8,988 nucleotides of DNA from JADJYF01 sp043782755 (GTDB lineage Bacteria; Pseudomonadota; Gammaproteobacteria; Ga0077536): assembly GCA_043782755.1 (NCBI GenBank), contig JAYWAC010000296.1, forward strand, positions 1-8,988, read 5' to 3'. The translations under genes and the position numbers were made by a program. This document shows, one piece after another, positions 1 through 6,233 of this stretch. Under the pieces are notes generated by a model. It did no database searches. It saw nothing but the letters and a program-made list of their open reading frames with translations, and was not told where the DNA came from. The stretch's first letter is position 1, and the number at the start of each line of letters is the position of its first letter.

Positions 1-189
1 GAGAAACAGCTCGTAGAGACCAGCGCGTAAAGGTTCGGTCAGCAGCAAGCCGAGGTTGCAATTGAGTTCGTCGACCTCGCCGATGGCGTGCATGCGCGGC
101 TCGGTCTTGGCTATCCGCGAGCCATCGCCGAGGCCGGTGGTGCCGGCGTCGCCGGTACGCGTATAAATCTTGGAAAGGCGATGTCCCAT
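1..189 (-). CDS. PduO-type ATP:cob(I)alamin adenosyltransferase, N-terminal part (gene runs off the left edge)
   Basis: The enzyme transfers the adenosyl group of ATP to cob(I)alamin to make adenosylcobalamin, in the cytoplasm. Only the first 63 codons are present; the family is usually about 180-200 residues. The translation begins MGHRLSKIYTRTGDAGTTGL, followed by GDGSRIAK and then a VDELN segment. That is the N-terminal ATP-binding signature of the PduO/Cob(I)alamin adenosyltransferase family (YTRTGDxGxTxLxxGxRxxK, then GxxDELN). The start is the ATG at 189-187, with an AGGAG Shine-Dalgarno site (plus-strand 197-201) seven bases upstream and a good promoter beyond it. The gene diverges from the glycosyltransferase gene. 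Its nearness to metH gives two cobalamin-related genes within 2.5 kb, but they are on opposite strands and make or use different cofactor forms. The family call is secure. Whether the product serves a specific adenosylcobalamin enzyme cannot be judged here. Confidence 0.93.
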   Translation of the reverse strand, partial: MGHRLSKIYTRTGDAGTTGLGDGSRIAKTEPRMHAIGEVDELNCNLGLLLTEPLRAGLYELFL

Positions 190-196
190 GGGGGTG

Positions 197-201
197 CTCC
201 T
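197..201 (-). promoter_or_regulatory. Shine-Dalgarno site of the adenosyltransferase gene
   Basis: Read on the minus strand these bases are AGGAG, ending seven bases before the ATG at 189-187. This is the best ribosome-binding site in the window apart from that of the acyl-CoA synthetase gene, and it settles the start of the leftward gene. Confidence 0.8.
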
Positions 202-220
202 GTGCATGACGAGGGCAAGC

Positions 221-250
221 ATTCTGGGTGTGCTGGCGCGAGCCTGTCAA
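221..250 (-). promoter_or_regulatory. Sigma70-type promoter for the adenosyltransferase gene
   Basis: On the minus strand there is a perfect -35 hexamer TTGACA (plus-strand 250-245), an 18-base spacer and a -10 hexamer CAGAAT (226-221), which matches TATAAT at 4 of 6 positions. Transcription would start near 214, giving a leader of about 25 bases that contains the AGGAG site. This is a prediction from sequence alone; hexamers, spacing and placement all agree. No cobalamin riboswitch could fit in so short a leader. Confidence 0.6.
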
Positions 251-261
251 AACCGCGCGCG

Positions 262-290
262 CTGCCTCACGGCGGGATGCCTGTTAGAAT
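262..290 (+). promoter_or_regulatory. Candidate extended -10 promoter for the GT2-LAB_N-lptF unit
   Basis: TGTTAGAAT at 282-290 is an extended -10 element (TG, one base, then TAGAAT, 5 of 6 to consensus). The -35 region 17 bases upstream (262-267, CTGCCT) is poor, as is common where an extended -10 is present. The predicted transcription start is near 297, leaving a GC-rich leader of about 49 bases. It lies back to back with the leftward promoter and the two do not overlap. Moderate support from sequence only. Confidence 0.45.
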
Positions 291-300
291 CCGCGCACCT

Positions 301-316
301 CGCGCCGGCCGGCGCG
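301..316. repeat. 16-base perfect palindrome in the leader of the glycosyltransferase gene
   Basis: CGCGCCGGCCGGCGCG reads identically on both strands. It lies just after the predicted rightward transcription start and ends 29 bases before the glycosyltransferase ATG. It could be an operator for a dimeric regulator or form a hairpin in the mRNA leader. It consists only of G and C in a GC-rich region, so chance is a real alternative. The palindrome is certain; a function is not. Confidence 0.4.
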
Positions 317-345
317 CGCCCACTCACTCCGGCGATTTGTCATCC

Positions 346-1101
346 ATGGCCTCGAGCTTCTCCCCCGCCTTCGATCCCTTGCGTTACTCGGTGGTGGTGC
401 CGTTTTTCAATGAGGAAGCCAACGTCGCGTCGTTGATCGACGAAATCACTGGCGTCATGGCGCCGCTAGGCGATTACGAAGTGGTGGCGGTCGATGACTG
501 CAGCACTGATGGCACCCGTGCGCGACTGCTCGAATGTGCCGCAGATCTGCGCGTGAGGGTGGTCACCCATGCTCGCAATCGTGGCCAGAGCGCGGCGCTA
601 TGCACTGGCATCGACGCGGCGCGCGGGGTGTGGATCATCACCCTCGATGGCGACGGCCAGAACGACCCGATAGACATCCCACGCCTGCTGCGCGAAGTCG
701 AAGGCGACTATCCGCCGCTCCTCATCTGCGGTCATCGCCAACAGCGCCGCGACAACGTCCTGCGCCTGCTGTCCTCGCGCATCGCCAATGGCGTGCGTTC
801 GCGCATGCTCGGCGACGACACCCCCGATACCGGCTGCGGCCTCAAGATCATGCAGCGCGCGACCTTCCTGAAACTGCCGCGTTTCGATCATATGCATCGC
901 TTCCTGCCGGCCTTGATGCGCCGTGAGGGCGCGGGCATCCGCTCCGTGGCGGTGTCCCATCGCCCGCGCCTCTACGGGCAATCGAAGTACGGCGTGTGGA
1001 ACCGCTTGTGGGTCGGCATCGTCGATCTATTCGGCGTGATGTGGCTCAAGCGCCGTGCCTTGCGCATTGCCCCCGTCGAGGAGTTGCATCATGAGCGTTG
1101 A
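346..1101 (+). CDS. Family 2 glycosyltransferase, dolichol-phosphate mannosyltransferase (DPM1)-like
   Basis: This protein of 251 residues probably moves a sugar from a nucleotide sugar to a polyprenyl phosphate at the inner face of the cytoplasmic membrane. The GT-A fold is clear: VVVPFFNEEANV (residues 16-27), VDDCSTDGT (49-57), the metal-binding DGD in LDGDGQNDP (100-108), DTGCGLKIMQR (161-171) and YGQSKYG (210-216). These match DPM1/ArnC-type enzymes. Unlike ArnC it lacks the C-terminal pair of membrane helices; there is only one short hydrophobic stretch near 220-235, so it is probably peripheral. The frame stays open upstream to 88, but conservation begins only after 346, and the longer form would run back over the divergent promoter and the adenosyltransferase coding region, so the ATG at 346 was chosen. 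No clear Shine-Dalgarno site precedes it. Its end overlaps the LAB_N gene by 11 bases. The sugar and the acceptor are unknown. Confidence 0.88.
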   Translation: MASSFSPAFDPLRYSVVVPFFNEEANVASLIDEITGVMAPLGDYEVVAVDDCSTDGTRARLLECAADLRVRVVTHARNRGQSAALCTGIDAARGVWIITLDGDGQNDPIDIPRLLREVEGDYPPLLICGHRQQRRDNVLRLLSSRIANGVRSRMLGDDTPDTGCGLKIMQRATFLKLPRFDHMHRFLPALMRREGAGIRSVAVSHRPRLYGQSKYGVWNRLWVGIVDLFGVMWLKRRALRIAPVEELHHER

Positions 1102-1369
1102 ACAGGCCTGGGTCAGCATTGGTATGTGCGGCAACCTGCTGTTCTTCTCGCGCTGGGTAGTGCAATGGCTGGCCAGTGAGCGCGCCAAGCGCAGCGTCAT
1201 TCCGGTCTCTTTCTGGTATTTGAGCATCGTCGGCAGCGTGGTGTTGCTGGGCTACGCGCTGTATCGCCGTGACCCGGTGTTCATCGTCAGCCAGTTGCCT
1301 AACGGCATCATCTATTTCCGTAATCTGCATCTGCTCAAGCGTGAGCGCGAGGCGAGCGGCGCGGCGTGA
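1091..1369 (+). CDS. LAB_N (lipid A biosynthesis N-terminal domain) small membrane protein
   Basis: This 92-residue protein belongs to the LAB_N family (Pfam PF07578). The family is named after an extra domain at the front of some lipid-A-disaccharide synthases; the protein itself has no glycosyltransferase domain and is not LpxB. Three hydrophobic segments are visible at about residues 7-28, 38-57 and 62-78. The family-typical residues are the SRWVVQW stretch (20-26), PVSFWYLS (38-45), YRRDPVF (58-64) and Q68 with P70-N71. The layout recalls PQ-loop transporters. LAB_N proteins are commonly encoded next to polyprenyl-phosphate glycosyltransferases, as here, and a role in handling or flipping the lipid-linked sugar is a reasonable inference but unproven. 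The ATG at 1091 lies inside the end of the GT2 gene, which suggests translational coupling. An in-frame ATG at 1055 would add 12 residues that do not look like the family. The stop overlaps lptF. Confidence 0.85.
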   Translation: MSVEQAWVSIGMCGNLLFFSRWVVQWLASERAKRSVIPVSFWYLSIVGSVVLLGYALYRRDPVFIVSQLPNGIIYFRNLHLLKREREASGAA

Positions 1370-2478
1370 TCCTGACCCGCTACTTCATCCGTGAGACCAT
1401 CAAGATCACGATCGCCATCGTCGGCGGGCTGCTGGTCTTGTACCTGACCATGCGTCTGGCGGCCGCGCTCGGCGACGCCGCCGACGGCAAAATCGCGCCC
1501 CAGCACATCGTGCGCATGGTCGGCTTGAAGATGCTGGTGTCTTTGCGGGATCTGCTGCCGATGTCGCTCTTCCTCGGCACTTTCTCGGCCGCCACGCGTC
1601 TGCAGCTCGGCTCAGAGTGGGTGGTGATGCGTGCCGCCGGCATGAGTCACCAAGATCTGCTCAAACCGCTGATGGGCGTGGCGCTGGCCACCGCTGCGGT
1701 GGTGGCTCTGATCACCCTGGTGATCGGGCCGCAGGCCGAACATTACCTGCGCGATCTCAGGGAAATCACCGAGAACGAGGCGACCATCGCCGGCGTCAAG
1801 GCTGGTCGTTTCCGCGATCTGGCCGGCGGGCGGCGAGTGTTCTATGCCGAAACTATCGCCGATGACGAGAAACATCTGGAACGGGCCTTCGTCCATTCGC
1901 GCGATAAAAAAACTGACAACGGACGTGAAGGCGCGTTGCGCTCGGACCTCGCCGCGATCGAGATAGACCGCCGCACCCAGGCCCGCTTCGCGATCTTCGA
2001 CCACGGCACCAGTTATGCCGGCAAGCCCGGCCAGGCCGACTTCAGCATCACCGACTTCTCGCGTTATGGCGTGCGCATCGAAGACCCGGAGCCGACCAAT
2101 TTCAACGATCACATCGGCTTCGTGTTGACCAACGATCTGCTCAAACACGACGAGTTCTACTACGGCATCGAGCTGCAGTCGCGCTTCAGCCTGCCGATAT
2201 GCACGCTGTTATGCCCCGCCCTGGCCTTTCTGATCGGGGTGGGCAATCGTCGTGGTTATTGGTATCTGGGTTTGATGGCGGCCGTGTCGGGCTATTTCGC
2301 CTACACCAACCTGCTTGGCGTCGGGCGCGCGTTGCTGTTGAAGGGCGTGATCCCTCATCAGCTCGGCATGTGGCCGGTGCACGCCCTGTTCATGCTGGCA
2401 CTAGGGGGGCTGTTCGCCTGGCACCGACGACTGTTGCGATTGCGCCCTTTCCGTCACGAAAAACGCCACGCGGCGTGA
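1366..2478 (+). CDS. lptF: LPS export ABC transporter permease LptF
   Basis: LptF is one of the two inner-membrane permeases of the LptB2FG complex, which extracts LPS from the inner membrane and passes it to the LptC-LptA bridge. At 370 residues it matches the family length (E. coli 366). The N terminus, ILTRYFIRETIK, aligns with E. coli LptF (IIIRYLVRETLK). Features in order: a membrane helix at about 12-36; two more at about 50-74 and 97-121 flanking the conserved SEWVVMRAAGMS coupling region (83-94, contact to LptB); a periplasmic beta-jellyroll at about 125-265 with the FSITDFSRYGV segment; and three further helices at about 272-294, 300-322 and 334-355. The start is a GTG whose last base begins the LAB_N stop codon overlap (GTGA). 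The call is LptF rather than LptG from the N terminus and the SEWVVMRAAG region. No lptG follows, which is unusual. The periplasmic domain contains a run of seven A (1906-1912) but the frame is intact. Confidence 0.92.
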   Translation: MILTRYFIRETIKITIAIVGGLLVLYLTMRLAAALGDAADGKIAPQHIVRMVGLKMLVSLRDLLPMSLFLGTFSAATRLQLGSEWVVMRAAGMSHQDLLKPLMGVALATAAVVALITLVIGPQAEHYLRDLREITENEATIAGVKAGRFRDLAGGRRVFYAETIADDEKHLERAFVHSRDKKTDNGREGALRSDLAAIEIDRRTQARFAIFDHGTSYAGKPGQADFSITDFSRYGVRIEDPEPTNFNDHIGFVLTNDLLKHDEFYYGIELQSRFSLPICTLLCPALAFLIGVGNRRGYWYLGLMAAVSGYFAYTNLLGVGRALLLKGVIPHQLGMWPVHALFMLALGGLFAWHRRLLRLRPFRHEKRHAA

Positions 2479-2480
2479 AG

Positions 2481-2498
2481 ACCCGCGCCGCTGCGGGT
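2481..2498 (+). other. Small hairpin in the lptF-metH gap, with a possible weak promoter
   Basis: ACCCGC (2481-2486) pairs with GCGGGT (2493-2498) around a six-base loop. No T-run follows, so it is not a standard intrinsic terminator, though it may slow polymerase or mark the 3' end of the lptF message. Its right edge abuts TAAACT (2498-2503), a 4-of-6 match to a -10 hexamer, with only a poor -35 (GTGAAG, 2475-2480). It is therefore unclear whether metH has its own promoter here. The gap is 54 bases long and has no room for a cobalamin riboswitch. Confidence 0.3.
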
Positions 2499-2532
2499 AA
2501 ACTACCCACACAGCTTCCCCACCGGTAGAAAG

Positions 2533-5500
2533 ATGCAAAGACCCTCCGCTTTCCACGAGTTTCTGGCGCGCAAGATTGCCGTCCTCGACGGCGCCATGGG
2601 CACCATGATTCAACGTCATCGGCTCGAAGAGGCGCACTTCCGTGGTGAACGCTTCGCTGAGCATGGCCGCGACCTGAAGGGCAATAACGACCTGCTGTGC
2701 CTGACCCAGCCCAAGCTCATCAAGGGTATACACCTGTCCTTCCTGAACGTGGGCGCCGACATCATCGAGACCAACAGCTTCAACGCCACCAGCATTTCGC
2801 AGTCGGACTACGGTCTTGGATATATCGTGCGCGATCTCAATATCGCTGCCGCAAGCGTCGCCCGCGAGGCCATCGCCGATTACCGCGCGGCGAGTGGTGA
2901 CTTAAGCCCCAAGTTCGTTGCCGGCGTGCTCGGGCCAACCAACCGCACCGCCTCAGTCTCGCCCGACGTCAACGACCCGGGCTATCGCAACATCGATTTC
3001 GAAACGCTGCGGGCGGCCTATTACGCAGCCACCGACGCACTGCTCGATGGCAAGGTCGATCTGATTCTGATCGAGACCATCTTTGACACCTTAAATGCCA
3101 AGGCCGCGATCTACGCGGCACGTGAATGCCTGGCCGATCGCGGTATCGAGTTACCGCTCATGATCTCTGGCACCATCACCGACAAGAGCGGCCGCACGCT
3201 CACTGGCCAGACCACCGAGGCGTTCTGGAATTCGGTGCGCCATGCCGAGCCCGTCGCCATTGGTCTCAACTGTGCGCTCGGCGCCAAGGATCTGCGCCAA
3301 TACATCGAAGAGCTATCGCGTGTCTCGGGCACTCATGTCAGCGTGCATCCCAACGCCGGCCTGCCCAATGCATTCGGTGAGTACGACGAGACCGCCGCCT
3401 ACATGGCCGACATCATCGGTGACTTCGCCGCCAGCGGTCTGGTCAACATCGTTGGCGGTTGCTGTGGTACCACGCCAGAGCACATTCGCGCTATCGCGCA
3501 GGCGGTGGCCGACATGCCGCCGCGTCGCATTCCCGAACTCGCGCGCGTCTGCCGCCTGAGTGGCCTCGAGCCTTTGAACATCACCCCCGACAAGGGCTTC
3601 ATCAATGTCGGCGAGCGCACCAACGTCACCGGTTCACCGAAGTTTTCGCGTCTGATCAAGGACGGCGATCTCGAAGCGGCCGTCGAAGTGGCGCGCCAGC
3701 AGGTCGAGAGTGGCGCGCAGGTCATCGACATCAACATGGACGAAGGCATGTTGGATTCGGTGGCCTTGATGAAGCGCTTTCTCGCGCTGTGTGCCTCCGA
3801 CCCCGACATCAGCCGCGTGCCGGTGATGCTCGATTCCTCCAAGTGGGACGTGCTGGAAGCGGGCCTGCGTTGTCTGCAGGGCAAGGGCATCGTCAATTCC
3901 ATCAGCTTGAAGGAAGGCGAAGACAAATTCCTGGAACAGGCACGCCTGGTGCGTCGCTACGGCGCGGCCGTGGTGGTGATGGCGTTTGACGAACAGGGCC
4001 AGGCCGACACTGCCGAGCGCAAGTTCGAGATCTGCGAACGCTCCTATCGTCTGCTGACAGAGCAGGGCGGCTTTCCGCCCGAAGACATCATTTTCGATCC
4101 CAACGTGCTGACCGTCGCGACCGGCATCGCCGAACACAACGACTACGCAAGGGCTTTCTTCGAGGCGACTCGCCTCATCAAGCAGAAGCTGCCCCATGCT
4201 CTGGTCAGCGGTGGTTTGAGCAACGTGTCCTTCTCTTTCCGTGGTAACAACCCGGTGCGCGAGGCCATGCATTCGGCCTTTCTTTATCACGGTATCAAGG
4301 CCGGCCTCGACATGGCCATCGTCAACGCCGGCCAGCTCGGCATCTACCAGGAAATCGAGCCGGCCTTACTGAATCACGTCGAGGATGTGCTGTTCAATCG
4401 TGACGACGGCGCAACCGATAGGCTCATCGATTTTGCCCGCACGGTGTCGGGCGAACTGCGTGAAGTGGAACGGGATCTCGCCTGGCGCAACGCGCCGGTG
4501 ACGGCACGCATCACCCACGCTCTGGTGCGCGGCATCGCTGACTTCATCGTTGAAGATACGGAAGAAGCGCGCCACCATTTCGATCATCCGCTGAAGGTCA
4601 TTGAAGGCCCGTTGATGGACGGCATGGGCGTGGTTGGCGATCTATTCGGCGCTGGCAAGATGTTCCTGCCGCAGGTGGTGAAAAGCGCGCGCGTCATGAA
4701 GCGCGCGGTGGCCCATCTCATCCCCTTCATCGAGGAAGAAAAGAAGGCCGCCGGCGATACCCGCGCGTTGGCCAAGATCGTACTCGCCACGGTCAAGGGT
4801 GACGTGCACGATATCGGCAAGAACATCGTCGGCGTGGTGCTCCAGTGCAATAATTTTGAAGTCATCGATCTGGGTGTAATGGTATCTATGAAGGACATTC
4901 TCGACAGCGCCGAGCGCGAGAAGGCTGATGTAGTCGGCCTGTCGGGTCTGATCACGCCTTCGCTCGAGGAGATGGTGCTGGTCGCGCGTGAGATGCAGAA
5001 ACGCGGCATGGACTTGCCGCTCTTGATTGGTGGCGCCACCACCTCGCGCACCCATACCGCCGTCAAAATCGCACCGGCCTATCGTGGGCCGACCGTGCAT
5101 GTGAAAGACGCCTCGCGCGCGGTCGGTGTGGTGTCGAATCTGCTGAGTCGCGATCTGCGCGCGGGATTTGTCTCCAAGATTGCCGATGAGTACGCGACCG
5201 TGCGTGCGCGGCACGCCGAGCGTCAGGGCACGACCCATCTAGTGGCGCTGTCCGAGGCGCGCGCTAATCGCCTTGCCACCGACTGGCGCAGCTATCAGAG
5301 TCGTGCGCCAGAGCAGCCCGGCGTGCATGTCTTCAATGACTATCCGCTGGCGGAGTTGGTGCCCTACATCGACTGGACACCGTTCTTTATGACTTGGCAG
5401 TTGGCCGGCAAGTATCCGCGTATCCTCGACGACGAGGTGGTGGGTGAGCAGGCGCGGCAGCTGTTCGCCGACGCGCGCCACATGCTCGACGACATCGTCA

Positions 5501-6228
5501 AGAAGGGCCTGCTGAAAGCGCGCGCGGTGGTCGGTCTGTTTCCGGCCAATGCCGTCAACAGCGAAGACATTGCGGTGTTTGCCGACGATAGTCGTCGCGA
5601 GCCGGTGGCGGTGGTGCACTCCCTGCGCCAACAGGCGCGCAAGCCCGAAGGGCAGCCCAACTTCGCGCTGGCGGATTTCCTCGCGCCCGAGGACACCGCA
5701 GTCCACGACTACATGGGTGCTTTCGCGGTGACCACGGGCATTGGACTCGGACCCATCGTGAAAGCCTATGAGGCCGAGCACGATGACTACTCGGCGATCA
5801 TGGCCAAGGCCCTCGCCGACCGTCTCGCCGAAGCGTTTGCCGAATGCCTGCATCAACGCGTGCGTAAGGAGTTGTGGGGCTATGCGCGTGACGAGAAACT
5901 CGCCAACGACGAGTTGATCGCCGAGCGTTATCGCGGCATCCGCCCGGCGCCCGGTTACCCGGCCTGCCCCGATCACACCGAGAAGCGTTTGCTGTGGGAA
6001 TTGCTCGATGTTGAGAAGCGCACTGGCATGACGCTCACCGACAATTTTGCGATGGACCCGGCGGCTTCTGTGTGCGGCTGGTATTTCGCCCATCCTGATT
6101 CGCGTTACTTCGGCGTCGGCAAGATTGGTCGCGATCAAGTGGCTGATTACGCCGAACGCAAGAGCATGAGCATCACTGAAACGGAACGCTGGCTAGCGCC
6201 CAATCTCAGCTACGACCCGGACGAGTAA
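2533..6228 (+). CDS. metH: Cobalamin-dependent methionine synthase MetH
   Basis: MetH transfers the methyl group of 5-methyltetrahydrofolate to homocysteine through methylcobalamin, giving methionine and tetrahydrofolate, in the cytoplasm. All four modules are present in 1231 residues (E. coli 1227). The homocysteine domain (about 1-330) has zinc ligands C247, C310 and C311. The pterin domain starts near 345 (LEPLNI, then NVGERTNVTG at 358-367). The cap and cobalamin domains (about 650-895) carry DVHDIGKNIVG with the cobalt ligand H759, its partner D757, and S810. The activation domain (about 900-1231) has the AdoMet-binding region RPAPGYPACPDHTEK (1137-1151). The zinc and cobalamin residues have the same numbers as in E. 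coli. The enzyme looks complete and active, with reactivation by AdoMet and a flavodoxin-type reductant expected. The ATG at 2533 has only a weak ribosome-binding site (GGTAG). asnS begins five bases after the stop. Confidence 0.98.
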   Translation: MQRPSAFHEFLARKIAVLDGAMGTMIQRHRLEEAHFRGERFAEHGRDLKGNNDLLCLTQPKLIKGIHLSFLNVGADIIETNSFNATSISQSDYGLGYIVRDLNIAAASVAREAIADYRAASGDLSPKFVAGVLGPTNRTASVSPDVNDPGYRNIDFETLRAAYYAATDALLDGKVDLILIETIFDTLNAKAAIYAARECLADRGIELPLMISGTITDKSGRTLTGQTTEAFWNSVRHAEPVAIGLNCALGAKDLRQYIEELSRVSGTHVSVHPNAGLPNAFGEYDETAAYMADIIGDFAASGLVNIVGGCCGTTPEHIRAIAQAVADMPPRRIPELARVCRLSGLEPLNITPDKGFINVGERTNVTGSPKFSRLIKDGDLEAAVEVARQQVESGAQVIDINMDEGMLDSVALMKRFLALCASDPDISRVPVMLDSSKWDVLEAGLRCLQGKGIVNSISLKEGEDKFLEQARLVRRYGAAVVVMAFDEQGQADTAERKFEICERSYRLLTEQGGFPPEDIIFDPNVLTVATGIAEHNDYARAFFEATRLIKQKLPHALVSGGLSNVSFSFRGNNPVREAMHSAFLYHGIKAGLDMAIVNAGQLGIYQEIEPALLNHVEDVLFNRDDGATDRLIDFARTVSGELREVERDLAWRNAPVTARITHALVRGIADFIVEDTEEARHHFDHPLKVIEGPLMDGMGVVGDLFGAGKMFLPQVVKSARVMKRAVAHLIPFIEEEKKAAGDTRALAKIVLATVKGDVHDIGKNIVGVVLQCNNFEVIDLGVMVSMKDILDSAEREKADVVGLSGLITPSLEEMVLVAREMQKRGMDLPLLIGGATTSRTHTAVKIAPAYRGPTVHVKDASRAVGVVSNLLSRDLRAGFVSKIADEYATVRARHAERQGTTHLVALSEARANRLATDWRSYQSRAPEQPGVHVFNDYPLAELVPYIDWTPFFMTWQLAGKYPRILDDEVVGEQARQLFADARHMLDDIVKKGLLKARAVVGLFPANAVNSEDIAVFADDSRREPVAVVHSLRQQARKPEGQPNFALADFLAPEDTAVHDYMGAFAVTTGIGLGPIVKAYEAEHDDYSAIMAKALADRLAEAFAECLHQRVRKELWGYARDEKLANDELIAERYRGIRPAPGYPACPDHTEKRLLWELLDVEKRTGMTLTDNFAMDPAASVCGWYFAHPDSRYFGVGKIGRDQVADYAERKSMSITETERWLAPNLSYDPDE

Positions 6229-6233
6229 ACGCC

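Noticed and set aside
88..345. Upstream extension of the glycosyltransferase reading frame to an ATG at 88.
   Set aside because: It would overlap the divergent adenosyltransferase coding region and both promoters, and the extra 86 residues are low-complexity and unlike the GT2 family.
1906..1912. Run of seven A in lptF as a possible programmed slippage site.
   Set aside because: The in-frame codons do not form a canonical slippery heptamer for ribosomal frameshifting, the reading frame is intact on both sides, and the full-length product matches LptF throughout. Occasional polymerase slippage cannot be excluded.
2481..2503. Intrinsic terminator after lptF.
   Set aside because: The hairpin has only six pairs and is followed by TAAACTACCC rather than a T-run.
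2479..2532. Cobalamin riboswitch or SAM-responsive leader before metH.
   Set aside because: The gap is only 54 bases, far too short for a cobalamin riboswitch, and no B12-box-like motif is visible.
5239..6138. A 299-codon open frame on the minus strand inside metH.
   Set aside because: It is opposite the well-conserved activation domain of MetH, has no recognisable family features, and long antisense frames are expected in GC-rich genes with strong third-position bias.
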